A DNA stretch of 21,604 bases, from contig JAIVFU010000107.1 of NCBI GenBank assembly GCA_020829485.1, forward strand, positions 1 to 21,604, written 5' to 3'. Shown piece by piece: positions 1 through 6,650 of this stretch; positions within the stretch are counted from its first letter, which is position 1; each line of letters begins with the position of its first letter. The translations under genes and the position numbers were made by a program. The DNA comes from Nostoc sp. CHAB 5834. Lineage in GTDB: Bacteria > Cyanobacteriota > Cyanobacteriia > Cyanobacteriales > Nostocaceae. The notes beneath the pieces were generated by a model. That model saw nothing but the letters and a program-made list of their open reading frames with translations. It was not told the DNA's origin and searched no databases.

Positions 1-84
1 AAAACAAAAAACAAGGGTGACTCTGAAACTAAGAAGCCCCAGTGGAAGAACCAGCTGGGGCTTGATGAATTAATCGTCGACTGA
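1..84 (+). CDS. 3' end of an unrecognised protein (partial)
   Basis: Frame 1 is open from the window edge to a TGA at 82-84 and gives 27 C-terminal residues, lysine-rich and ending LGLDELIVD. The tail is hydrophilic and then acidic. No domain can be recognised from so little. The gene ends two bases before the stop of the convergent minus-strand gene, which is the tight packing expected of real neighbours. The other frames carry early stops here. Confidence 0.6.
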   Translation, partial: KTKNKGDSETKKPQWKNQLGLDELIVD

Positions 85-86
85 CG

Positions 87-323
87 TTATTCCTGCAAGA
101 TGAACTCTCGGTTGGCAGCGCGGCGAGCGAGTCGGCGTTGCACCACTTTGAGGTCAGAAAACGCTTTTCGCGAATTGCCAATGCGAACAATGGGCTTCAA
201 CGCATCCATTGCATTCAGCAGAGGTTGGGCAGCCGCGGTACCGCGCGTGCGAATCACCTGGCTGGCCATGCGACGCAGTTTTGTGCGTTGACGACTGATA
301 GAAGTGTTGTGGGTGTTAGACAT
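87..323 (-). CDS. small basic protein, unrecognised
   Basis: A 78-residue protein, strongly basic, with Arg/Lys-rich stretches (RQRTKLRRMASQVIRTRG near the N-terminus and RRLARRAANR near the C-terminus). This suggests nucleic-acid contact, but no family is recognised. I chose the ATG at 323 because a perfect AGGAGG (328-333) lies four bases upstream. An in-frame TTG at 344 would put that Shine-Dalgarno inside the gene. An 8-bp inverted repeat (340-358) sits just upstream and could be its operator. It converges on the gene ending at 84. Confidence 0.65.
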   Translation of the reverse strand: MSNTHNTSISRQRTKLRRMASQVIRTRGTAAAQPLLNAMDALKPIVRIGNSRKAFSDLKVVQRRLARRAANREFILQE

Positions 324-339
324 CAGGCCTCCTAGTTTT

Positions 340-358
340 AGCAACCACTGTGGTTGCT
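340..358. repeat. 8-bp inverted repeat, possible operator or recombination site
   Basis: Arms AGCAACCA and TGGTTGCT are perfect complements around a 3-base centre. The site lies 7 bases upstream of the AGGAGG of the minus-strand gene 87-323 and overlaps the 5' edge of the plus-strand ORF 354-638. It has no T-tract, so it is more likely a protein-binding site than a terminator. Confidence 0.45.
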
Positions 359-638
359 GTCAATTTGTATAGCGACTCCTGAAAACAAGAGCACTTCGAG
401 CTCAGCTAGCCCAAAAGAGGTGAGAAGCTGTACCTCAAGTGACGGCTACTGGCACAGCAGCGGGACATGGGTGAACACCCTGTTCCTTACTAAGAATTCA
501 GGCGGTACAGGCCCTAGTTCAGCGGGCTGGGCGTTCTCCCCTAGTAATCAAACGGCCGCGCACCGAGGATTCCGTATGCAAGGCACCGGGACCTGGTTAT
601 CTTCAGACAGCTATGCTTGGACGGTCTGGGTCCGCTAA
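354..638 (+). CDS. orphan ORF, possible C-terminal fragment of a surface or fibre protein
   Basis: The frame is open from just after a TAG at 339-341 to the TAA ending at 638. The only usable start near the beginning is TTG at 354, and there is no ribosome binding site before it. The protein (94 aa) is rich in Ser, Gly, Thr and Trp, with CTSSDGYWHSSGTWV and a C-terminal run of aromatic residues ending WTVWVR. This composition is usual for tips of pili, tail fibres and adhesins. A strong terminator follows 15 bases after the stop, as after a real gene. With no start signal it may be a gene remnant or an exchangeable 3' cassette. Its family is not recognised. Confidence 0.4.
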   Translation: MLSICIATPENKSTSSSASPKEVRSCTSSDGYWHSSGTWVNTLFLTKNSGGTGPSSAGWAFSPSNQTAAHRGFRMQGTGTWLSSDSYAWTVWVR

Positions 639-653
639 CCAGCTCAACGCAAA

Positions 654-675
654 AAAAGGGCCTTAGGCCCCTTTT
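654..675 (+). terminator. intrinsic terminator after ORF 354-638
   Basis: GGGCC (658-662) pairs with GGCCC (666-670) around TTA, with an A-run before and CTTTT after. It can work in both directions but is placed to end plus-strand transcription. Confidence 0.7.
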
Positions 676-692
676 CTACGCCCAGCACCAAT

Positions 693-723
693 GAAAAAAG
701 CGCAGAGTCAGAAGACCCTGCGC
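693..723 (-). terminator. intrinsic terminator of the minus-strand gene 742-1518
   Basis: Read on the minus strand, GCGCAG and CTGCGC form the stem (700-705 with 718-723). The inner GTC/GAC extends it, and a run of six T (694-699) follows. It begins 18 bases after the stop of 742-1518. Together with the hairpin at 654-675 it insulates the convergent pair. Confidence 0.75.
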
Positions 724-741
724 CGTTGGAATCAATGGACG

Positions 742-1518
742 TCAGTCAACAAGAACTGGCTTTTCCTTGGGAACAAACTTATCGTTCATCAATGTCGTAG
801 TGAGGTGGCTATTGCTGGGGCTCATGACAAAGTCGTACATGTCCAAAGCCCGACGGAATGTGTCCAAAAAGGCCTCTTGCTTCTTCTTGCCCCCCACCAT
901 GACGTTCTGGGTTTGGGCCAGAGTGAACGACCATTCTGAGTCATGTTCACCTGGTGCCTTGAACCCGTAGTACAGGTCAAAGCGGTAGCCTTTGGTGCCT
1001 ACCATGACGCCCACTTTGTGCACGACGCGAGCGTCATGGTGAATGGAGTTCAGGGAGACTGCAGTGGTCTTTCCTGCTGAATGCCGGAGCAAATCAGTAA
1101 GCAGAGTCCCCAGTTGAGATTGACTCTCAAACGAAAGATGCTCGACAGGACGCCGGAGGTCGTAATGCAGCCCCTTAAGGGCCAGTTGACCATAAGCGTT
1201 CACGCCCTGCTCTTCTCGCCAGCGCTCAATGCAGTCCCATCCTCTTCCAAAAAACGCGTTGTACAAGCGCCCGCGCAGGTCCTGGATAGAGGTTATGGCC
1301 TGCGGGTAGTAATTGTTCGCATTGGAGCCTTTGAGAAAGGTTCCCACGGAAACACTAGAGTATGGAAGCTCGGTTTGGTAGCCTTCCCCTGTTGTCAAGA
1401 AGTGTCGAAACAGCATGAACGCCATTTCAAGCGAGTAAGGGTATGGCCAGTCATTGGCTGGACGCACGAACTCCATCAAGGAGACTTCGGTCTTGTGTCG
1501 ATACTTTGTTTTGAGCAT
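742..1518 (-). CDS. unrecognised 258-residue protein
   Basis: A soluble protein with no signal peptide or membrane helix. Its composition is mixed and globular, with many aromatic residues in the N-terminal third (NDWPYPYSLEMAFMLF) and a lysine cluster GGKKKQEAF near residue 215. I recognise no family. The ATG at 1518 is used although no clear Shine-Dalgarno precedes it. The next in-frame Met (MEFVRPAND, residue 15) has none either. A dedicated terminator lies just downstream, and the reading frame is long against the base composition, so the gene itself is secure. Direct repeats at 1584-1649 lie upstream and may regulate it. Confidence 0.75.
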   Translation of the reverse strand: MLKTKYRHKTEVSLMEFVRPANDWPYPYSLEMAFMLFRHFLTTGEGYQTELPYSSVSVGTFLKGSNANNYYPQAITSIQDLRGRLYNAFFGRGWDCIERWREEQGVNAYGQLALKGLHYDLRRPVEHLSFESQSQLGTLLTDLLRHSAGKTTAVSLNSIHHDARVVHKVGVMVGTKGYRFDLYYGFKAPGEHDSEWSFTLAQTQNVMVGGKKKQEAFLDTFRRALDMYDFVMSPSNSHLTTTLMNDKFVPKEKPVLVD

Positions 1519-1539
1519 GTGTTTTAAAATTGAGTGGTC

Positions 1540-1620
1540 CTACGTCGTGTAGCGAACCAGCATCAGCAGCCAAAAGAGGCCGTCTAAGCGCTCGTTTAGT
1601 TTTTCGATAGCCCACTCCAA
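1540..1620 (-). CDS. possible micro-ORF (26 aa) upstream of 742-1518
   Basis: A short minus-strand frame begins at TTG 1620 and ends at TAG 1540-1542, 21 bases before the ATG of the next gene. It reads LEWAIEKLNERLDGLF and then the hydrophobic WLLMLVRYTT: an amphipathic helix followed by a short hydrophobic stretch. The frame is open for about 15 codons further upstream but holds no better start. There is no Shine-Dalgarno. It could be a small membrane-associated peptide, a leader peptide, or the tail of a decayed gene. Confidence 0.22.
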   Translation of the reverse strand: MEWAIEKLNERLDGLFWLLMLVRYTT

Positions 1621-1649
1621 CTTGTGCCAAAAGCTAAGCGCTATCTTAG
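1584..1649. repeat. two 16-bp near-identical direct repeats, 50 bp apart
   Basis: CTAAGCGCTCGTTTAG (1584-1599) and CTAAGCGCTATCTTAG (1634-1649) match at 13 of 16 positions, and the second is itself an inverted repeat (CTAAG/CTTAG). The 50-bp period is close to five helical turns, so a protein bound at both would lie on the same DNA face. They lie upstream of the minus-strand gene starting at 1518. Confidence 0.4.
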
Positions 1650-1712
1650 ATTGCCCGGTGCATTCCTAAATGCTCAGGGACACGAGCCCACTACACACCG
1701 AGCCCTCAGACG

Positions 1713-1740
1713 AAAAAGCCACCAGTGAGTTACTGGTGGC
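1713..1740 (-). terminator. intrinsic terminator of the gene 1765-2094
   Basis: Read on the minus strand, GCCACCAGT and ACTGGTGGC pair perfectly over 9 bp around five bases, followed by five T (1713-1717). It lies 25 bases after the stop of the minus-strand gene. Confidence 0.85.
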
Positions 1741-1764
1741 AATCAAGTGAATGCTTGGGTGAGA

Positions 1765-2094
1765 CTACGTTGCTTCGAGAACGCTACTGAAAGTCTGTGC
1801 AAAGCCTGGCCTCAGCAAGTAACGAGTAGCAAGGATGCCGGCACCGTCACTGTATACGCGGCCTATTTCGTCAGCCCTGTTCCGGTACTTGAAAGTGATG
1901 TGAATTTCCTTACCTGCACCTTGGGCGGAGCTGGTGACATCTCTCGGTCCAATTGCCGCGTAGAACTGGTCTTTAGACACTTCCACGAACGGGGCATTTG
2001 AGTCCACTGCAAACTTCTGGCGTTGAGGTGTCCACCGACCGTTGCTGTCCAACGGCACTATTGAGTCTTCCAGTCTTGAGGGCATGAGTCCCAT
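1765..2094 (-). CDS. unrecognised 109-residue protein
   Basis: A small soluble protein with no membrane segment. The middle (GKEIHITFKYRNRADEIGRVY) looks like beta strands. No family is recognised. The ATG at 2094 follows AAGGA at a normal distance. A second in-frame Met at residue 4 is possible. It is expressed as its own unit: a strong terminator follows it, and another terminator ends the gene upstream. Confidence 0.65.
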   Translation of the reverse strand: MGLMPSRLEDSIVPLDSNGRWTPQRQKFAVDSNAPFVEVSKDQFYAAIGPRDVTSSAQGAGKEIHITFKYRNRADEIGRVYSDGAGILATRYLLRPGFAQTFSSVLEAT

Positions 2095-2169
2095 CTTTTT
2101 TCCTTGTGTTTAAAGCACGAAAAGTGCGAGCTACTCCCCCGTATAGAACAACGGCTCAGTTACACCAAG

Positions 2170-2199
2170 AAAAAACCGCCAGCAAAATTGCTGACGGTT
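2170..2199 (-). terminator. intrinsic terminator of the gene 2212-2655
   Basis: Read on the minus strand, AACCGTCAGCAA pairs with TTGCTGGCGGTT (one wobble) around a short loop, followed by a T-run at 2170-2175. It starts 13 bases after the stop at 2212. Confidence 0.85.
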
Positions 2200-2211
2200 C
2201 GGAATCAAGCG

Positions 2212-2655
2212 TTAACCTACGACCATCCGCCGGTTCGCATCGATGACGAATGAGCCCATAGGCGACTCAACGAGTTGTATTCCCCGACCGAGAAAATTGT
2301 CGTCATGGTCCCGATTACAGAACTTAACCTTCCGGTGCCTTAAAACAGCCAGTTCTCGTTCGCTCAGCTGAGGCTCCAACCAAGGTGGAATGTAGCCGTG
2401 TAAAGGACCGTCCGGTTGATGTACCTGGGTATACCCCCGAGAGAAAGCCAATAGAGAGACATCCACGAGTTCCAGTTCTCCGGTTGTCTCGTTGTGGACC
2501 TGAATTTTTCCCTGTGAAGCAAATGCCGTGACATCTTTGACTGTCAGATGGGTGTTGAGGCCCTCGTTGCTTCGAAAGACTTGTCCTTTTTGCAATCCGT
2601 AATGTTGAAAGAAATCCCTGTAGTAAGGGATACCTTGAGATTGATTCATGCTCAT
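2212..2655 (-). CDS. unrecognised 147-residue protein
   Basis: A soluble protein with no signal peptide. It has aromatic residues in the first 30 positions (GIPYYRDFFQHYGL), a beta-rich centre (GKIQVHNETTGELELVDVS) and a charged HRKVKFCNRDHDDN stretch near residue 108. No family is recognised. The start at 2655 is the first ATG after an in-frame stop. A second Met lies two codons later, and neither has a good Shine-Dalgarno. It lies 82 bases downstream of the radical SAM gene in the same direction and may be its last co-transcribed partner, since the shared terminator comes only after this gene. Confidence 0.65.
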   Translation of the reverse strand: MSMNQSQGIPYYRDFFQHYGLQKGQVFRSNEGLNTHLTVKDVTAFASQGKIQVHNETTGELELVDVSLLAFSRGYTQVHQPDGPLHGYIPPWLEPQLSERELAVLRHRKVKFCNRDHDDNFLGRGIQLVESPMGSFVIDANRRMVVG

Positions 2656-2737
2656 AATTTAGACGCAGCTTGCGCTTCCTCTATCTGTTGGTCATCCTGA
2701 GACTGCCAGCCCGGGCTCAGAGACAGGGGCTCCCTGA

Positions 2738-3637
2738 TTACTGTGCGGAGTAGCCTTGACTGCTACGCACCTTTGCAAACATCTCGCGAAAGTTGCTCCA
2801 TCCGAAGCGTTCAGAGCTGTACGATGAAAGCGCGAACGTTTCTGTCACGGCGTCAACGTACATCGAGAACTCTCCTTCAGGCCCCATGTACTGCCGTTGG
2901 TAGTCACCGGAATCCTTGAAAAGTCTCTCTGGTTTCAACTGCTCAATCGCCAAGTTGTCGAAGCTCAGGTGGTGGTCCTGGGCCACAGCAAACAGCTCGC
3001 GATACCAGGCGGACAGGGTCTTCTGAACCTCGTCACGCCGGACCTCAAAGAGCTTCTTTCCACGGCCAAACTGCTTGTATCCAAGAACCAGTACTTTCAT
3101 ACGGCGGCTAGCCGCATCCAGAACCGAAGGCTGATTCACGCCTGCAATCAGGTGCAGCACCATGTGCTCGTAGTCCCAGCGTGGAATTTCTTCGTGGTAG
3201 CTGACACCGACTCCGAAGAGTTGGCCATCCTCAATGAGCCGCTCAAGCCGAGGCTTGTGCTTCTCAAAATGTCGGCCGTTGACCGTCACACTCGGGATGA
3301 GCCCAAACGACCGAACACCTCTTACGAAGCGCTCGAACTCAGGGTGAGATAAGGGGTCCCCCCCGCCGATGGCGATTTCAACGCCGGCCGGCAACGCTTT
3401 GAGCAGCTGCAGCGACCGGTCTACGTCTCCGTGAACCCCTTTCGGGGTGGACTTCTCATGACACCAGGCGCAGCCCGCGTCACAGTAGTCCGTGAGCTTG
3501 AAGTCCATCTGTTCTGGAAGCACGGGGGCTTGAGTAGCATCGAGTTCTTCCCGAACCTTGGTCCCATCTGCGTATACGCTGATGGCGTATCCCCCGTTGC
3601 GGTAGCTGGAAAGCAAAGAGGATGCAGAGGTGCTCAT
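2738..3637 (-). CDS. radical SAM enzyme, phage/accessory type
   Basis: A 299-residue radical SAM protein. The [4Fe-4S]-binding motif CX3CX2C is seen as C52-DAG-C56-AW-C59, followed by the SAM-contacting GGGDPL at 91-96. The rest fits a partial TIM barrel ending near residue 200, and the C-terminal third has no cysteine, so auxiliary clusters of the SPASM type are absent. It should cleave SAM reductively to a 5'-deoxyadenosyl radical. The substrate is unknown. The ATG at 3637 overlaps the stop of the upstream gene (ATGA), which indicates translational coupling. Longer in-frame starts would overlap that gene by more. The tight pairing suggests that the VFETNSSSSHS protein is its partner or substrate. 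Confidence 0.9.
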   Translation of the reverse strand: MSTSASSLLSSYRNGGYAISVYADGTKVREELDATQAPVLPEQMDFKLTDYCDAGCAWCHEKSTPKGVHGDVDRSLQLLKALPAGVEIAIGGGDPLSHPEFERFVRGVRSFGLIPSVTVNGRHFEKHKPRLERLIEDGQLFGVGVSYHEEIPRWDYEHMVLHLIAGVNQPSVLDAASRRMKVLVLGYKQFGRGKKLFEVRRDEVQKTLSAWYRELFAVAQDHHLSFDNLAIEQLKPERLFKDSGDYQRQYMGPEGEFSMYVDAVTETFALSSYSSERFGWSNFREMFAKVRSSQGYSAQ

Positions 3638-4569
3638 CGATTGTTTCCCAGTTCGAATGACGGGCTCGGAGCCAGAGCAACCAGCCTGCGCGCCACACGT
3701 CGTGGGCACATGAAGGTCACGGAGACTTCCTTGCCGTAGTGCTTTGACACCTCGTGCTCGTAGGAGACCTTGAGCGAGGGGTCGAACTTGAAACCAATGT
3801 CCAAGAGAGCCCGAGCAAGCTCTGCCTGCAGCTCATCCTGCTCAGGGGTAGAGTCCCCTCGATATCCACTGGTCTTGACGACATGCGCTGTGGCCACCGT
3901 GCTACTCTTAGCCATCGTGCTTAACAAGCCACGATTTTCAAAGGCAAAAAGGTCTGCACCGTTTTCAGTAAATAGCTCACGGTAGTAGGCCCGATATACC
4001 AGAGTGACCGGAACCGAATGCCCACTGGACATCCGGTAGCAGTTACGGTAGGAGTGTTCGCTTTCCACCCCCTTGTCCGTGCTCATGAGCATAGGCTGGT
4101 CACAATTGTCGTTGCCTAGCTGGACGTAATTCTTATCGGAGAACAAGAATTGACGCAACTTTGCTTCATTATTGAAGAATTCAGCGTCGATACCCACCCC
4201 CTGAGATTCATGGTCGATGTACCCGGTCGAGCCAGGCACCATCAAGACTTGAACACCGGTGTGCTCCCCCACGATGCGGCAGAGCGTATCGATTCGAGGG
4301 TTCCTGTTCCGAACCTCCTGGGTAACCGTTTCTGCGTCCTTGTTCTCAGGGACCTCGCTGAGCAGTTGAGTGAAGAGATAGCTCAGCTTGTGCTCAAGCC
4401 GATACATCCGCCTCCACTCCCAGCCGTACTCCCCCAAGGGGATGTACACCTTGCCCTCACGCATCACATCACGAGGGAACGGCATAGGAGCCAAGTTCTT
4501 GGAAGTGATGGTCAGCGAGTGACTGGAGCTTGAGTTCGTCTCAAATACCGAATGTCGAATTTTGTTCAT
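3634..4569 (-). CDS. VFETNSSSSHS-type conserved hypothetical protein
   Basis: A 311-residue protein that begins MNKIRHSVFETNSSSSHSL. An N-terminal signature of this type (R-x2-[VI]FETNSSSSHS) recurs, in my memory, in uncharacterised proteins of bacteria and large phages. Its function is not known. The start is fixed by that signature lying at residue 1, with AAGG upstream. The longer frame back to 4662 runs through a terminator hairpin and is not credible. The rest is mixed alpha/beta with no signal peptide or membrane helix. Its stop overlaps the start of the radical SAM gene. The Ser/Thr/Asn/His run at residues 11-18 is the obvious feature a partner might read or modify, but this is inference. 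Confidence 0.8.
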   Translation of the reverse strand: MNKIRHSVFETNSSSSHSLTITSKNLAPMPFPRDVMREGKVYIPLGEYGWEWRRMYRLEHKLSYLFTQLLSEVPENKDAETVTQEVRNRNPRIDTLCRIVGEHTGVQVLMVPGSTGYIDHESQGVGIDAEFFNNEAKLRQFLFSDKNYVQLGNDNCDQPMLMSTDKGVESEHSYRNCYRMSSGHSVPVTLVYRAYYRELFTENGADLFAFENRGLLSTMAKSSTVATAHVVKTSGYRGDSTPEQDELQAELARALLDIGFKFDPSLKVSYEHEVSKHYGKEVSVTFMCPRRVARRLVALAPSPSFELGNNR

Positions 4570-4623
4570 ATCTTGCCTTTTTGGTTTCCTTACATGAGGT
4601 GTAGATACCCACGGCTGAGGCAA

Positions 4624-4651
4624 GAAAAAAAACCGCCCATTAAGGGCGGTT
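4624..4651 (-). terminator. intrinsic terminator after the ATPase gene
   Basis: Read on the minus strand, AACCGCCC and GGGCGGTT form an 8-bp stem around five bases, then a run of eight or more T. It follows the stop at 4659 by only a few bases and lies before the next gene (start 4569), so read-through or a second promoter must supply that gene. Confidence 0.85.
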
Positions 4652-4658
4652 TGTGAAA

Positions 4659-5504
4659 TCACTTGGCGGTTAGCGCCGTGACCTTGTCGATGTAGCCTGG
4701 CTCGGCTTCAATGAGGTTGAACTTCTTTGGAAACAAGAAGGGGTACAGGCTGTGGGTGGCCACGATAACTTGAAGCTTTTTGCAATCAACGGACTCGATG
4801 GTTCGCCACAGATTGAGTTCTGAAACTGCATCCAGCGACTGCTCTGGCTCATCCATGAGCACCACGGGGACCGGCTTTTCATCTTCTTTAGGCTGGTGCT
4901 CCCACAGGACGTTGGCTTGATAGTCCCAAGGCATGTTGTGACGGGAGGGCTTGAGGTCCAGAGGCATTTTTCCGTACCGCCAAGCGCGGCCTTTCTTGAT
5001 GCCCTTCAGCTCCAGTTCACCTCGCATGGCACTCAGCAGGTCCTCCAGCAACGCATTGCTTTTCTGGCCCGAGGATTTGTGCCGGGTCTTGGCATCAAAA
5101 GCCCGAGCCTCTTCATAGAACCCGCACATCATTGCATGGGATGCACTCGTCTCATTTCCCGGGATGTGTCCCGGCCGGTAGTAGAGAGCAGGGGCATAAT
5201 CCCCCTTCACTTCAAGCCCTGGCAGAAAAATGTATTCACGTCGCCAACCTGGGTCGTTCCACAGTTTATTGTTCCCGATGCTCCCCAGAAACTTATCAAG
5301 GAACTCGCTGCGGCCGGTGTAGTAGGTCAGCGTAAAGAGCGAAAGAGATTTCAGCAAGGCTGATTTACCCACCCCATTAGGACCAACAATAACGTTCGGC
5401 TTCGAGGTGGAGAACTTAACGGTCCCCCCGACCGTTTGCATCAGGGTAGAGCTTTCCAGATACGGAACGGCGGCAAAGGATGCTGCTTTCAGTGTTTTAA
5501 TCAA
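4659..5504 (-). CDS. AAA/RecF-like (ABC-type) ATPase
   Basis: A 281-residue single-domain ATPase. Walker A is GPNGVGKS (41-48), Walker B VVLMDEP with D218 and E219, and an H-loop lies at ATHS (H251). These are the features of AAA_15/AAA_21 ATPases related to RecF, SMC and OLD proteins. The segment between A and B is short, with no coiled coil, so it is not an SMC. TTG at 5504 is the start because AGAGGA lies six bases before it. The 135-residue gene upstream is 25 bases away, and the two form an operon. Such ATPases often drive a partner nuclease or DNA-binding protein in defence or repair. No nuclease domain is present here. Confidence 0.85.
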   Translation of the reverse strand: MIKTLKAASFAAVPYLESSTLMQTVGGTVKFSTSKPNVIVGPNGVGKSALLKSLSLFTLTYYTGRSEFLDKFLGSIGNNKLWNDPGWRREYIFLPGLEVKGDYAPALYYRPGHIPGNETSASHAMMCGFYEEARAFDAKTRHKSSGQKSNALLEDLLSAMRGELELKGIKKGRAWRYGKMPLDLKPSRHNMPWDYQANVLWEHQPKEDEKPVPVVLMDEPEQSLDAVSELNLWRTIESVDCKKLQVIVATHSLYPFLFPKKFNLIEAEPGYIDKVTALTAK

Positions 5505-5529
5505 AGTATGTCCTCTTATTTTTAGTCTA

Positions 5530-5937
5530 TTAAAGCCACGCGTTGTGAGGGTTCATTGAAATCAGTCCTCGGAATAACTCCGAATGGATTGCCGAGAGCA
5601 AAAGGTCATTCAGCTCAAAAAGAGCTCGTCGAAATACCAAGCGACCTTGCTCGTCGTAGACTTCCAGGGAAGTGACTTTTCCCGCATCGGTTGTAAGTGG
5701 CAAAGGCAAAGCCAGGAACGCGCGAAAAGGAACTTCAGTCACCGTCGCCCGCACCGCTGCCTTAAGCTCAGGAGCGGTCAGCATCAGGCGAGTTTCATCC
5801 CCTTGCGCGTCGTCTGGCCACCATTCCTCTGAAACCTTAATGGTCTCAAAGTAATTTAAGCGAAGTAATTCTTCAAAAAGAAAAGACAATTGTCCCGGGT
5901 CTTTAAGGCTCATTCTACGTTGCTTTCGATGTTCCAC
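5530..5937 (-). CDS. unrecognised 135-residue protein, ATPase operon partner
   Basis: A soluble, acidic protein with a long helical N-terminal part (LSFLFEELLRLNYFETIKV) and a beta-rich centre (KVTSLEVYDEQGRLVFRRALFE). It lies 25 bases upstream of the RecF-like ATPase in the same direction and so is probably its partner. The listed start is GTG 5937. An ATG at 5913 (MSLKDPGQL) is equally possible, since neither has a clear Shine-Dalgarno and the extra eight residues are only basic. No family is recognised, and an adaptor or substrate-recognition role is only inferred from position. Confidence 0.65.
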   Translation of the reverse strand: MEHRKQRRMSLKDPGQLSFLFEELLRLNYFETIKVSEEWWPDDAQGDETRLMLTAPELKAAVRATVTEVPFRAFLALPLPLTTDAGKVTSLEVYDEQGRLVFRRALFELNDLLLSAIHSELFRGLISMNPHNAWL

Positions 5938-6146
5938 TCAATATGAATGCATAGGTGTTAACTCAAAGGTATAGCGCCAAGCCCCCTGTTTAACATCAGA
6001 AAACCTAAGAATTGAGGGAGGCCCGCCCTCTTAAATACAGCATGAAATGGGAGCAAAAGTTGTTCAGGCGCAAAGTTCAACTTACATTGTTCTTATTTTC
6101 AGAACAGTCAGTTGCAAACCAAGAGGTATTTTCGTTTAAAAAATTC

Positions 6147-6165
6147 AAGGGTTATCCCTTATACA
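6147..6165 (+). promoter_or_regulatory. inverted repeat overlapping a -10-like box before the DUF4148 gene
   Basis: AAGGG and CCCTT (6147-6160) pair around TTAT, and the last base starts TATACA, a -10-like hexamer at 6160-6165. A -35 is not convincing. The start codon of the DUF4148 gene is 53 bases downstream. The rest of the 280-base gap (5938-6217) shows no gene I can support. Confidence 0.35.
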
Positions 6166-6217
6166 GGTTATGGATGGACACATCGTCCCCTGTACTCAAC
6201 CTCAACGAAAGACTCTT

Positions 6218-6517
6218 ATGAAGAAGACCCTGTTTGCCCTCATCGCCGCCGCTGCTCTGCCCGCATTTGCCTTCAACCCCAGCGCCGAGAACTCGCTGAC
6301 ACAAGACAACTTCACGTCCCAGCGCACTCGTGCTGAAGTGAGCGCCGAAGCCATTCGTGGTGCGCAAGCAGGCACCCTCTCTCGTGGTGAAGGTAGCTAC
6401 GTAGCTGCAGAAGTGGGCAAGTCCAAGACACGCGACCAGGTCAAATCTGAACTGGCTCAATTCGTCGCAAGCGGCGAAGCACAGAAAGCTGCCAACCTGC
6501 TCGCCGGCGGGGTGTAA
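6218..6517 (+). CDS. DUF4148-type secreted protein
   Basis: A 99-residue protein with a clear Sec signal peptide (MKKTLFALIAAAALPAFA, cleaved after residue 18), giving a small periplasmic or secreted product. The mature part holds two related TRAEV/TRDQV...EL units (near residues 35 and 70), the pattern of DUF4148 proteins, which are abundant in Burkholderiales and of unknown function. The ATG at 6218 is chosen because the signal peptide begins there; the Shine-Dalgarno is weak. Two hairpin terminators follow. It is transcribed alone. Confidence 0.8.
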   Translation: MKKTLFALIAAAALPAFAFNPSAENSLTQDNFTSQRTRAEVSAEAIRGAQAGTLSRGEGSYVAAEVGKSKTRDQVKSELAQFVASGEAQKAANLLAGGV

Positions 6518-6522
6518 GCAAC

Positions 6523-6541
6523 ACGGGGAATACCCCGTTTT
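6523..6541 (+). terminator. short terminator after the DUF4148 gene
   Basis: ACGGGG (6523-6528) pairs with CCCCGT (6533-6538) around AATA, followed by TTT. It is followed 16 bases later by a stronger hairpin. Confidence 0.6.
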
Positions 6542-6557
6542 CGTCACCGCGTTAAAG

Positions 6558-6588
6558 GCCTTTGCAGCGATGCAAAGGCTTTTTCATT
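6558..6588 (+). terminator. second, stronger intrinsic terminator
   Basis: GCCTTTGCA (6558-6566) and TGCAAAGGC (6571-6579) pair perfectly around GCGA, followed by TTTTTCATTTTT. Confidence 0.85.
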
Positions 6589-6650
6589 TTTAGGGCGACA
6601 GCGATTTTAAAACCCGAGACCTACACCCAGTGCATCTTCTACGGACATCC

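Noticed and set aside
1081..1527. 148-residue plus-strand ORF opposite 742-1518
   Set aside because: The minus-strand frame is longer, spans the whole block and has its own terminator.
2708..2717. Perfect palindrome AGCCCGGGCT between the radical SAM gene and the 147-residue gene
   Set aside because: It has no loop and no T-run, and no second copy was noticed, so it is probably chance.
6012..6221. Plus-strand ORF whose stop overlaps the DUF4148 start as ATGA
   Set aside because: It has no usable ribosome binding site, an unlikely composition, and a -10-like box with an inverted repeat inside it. The overlap is probably chance.
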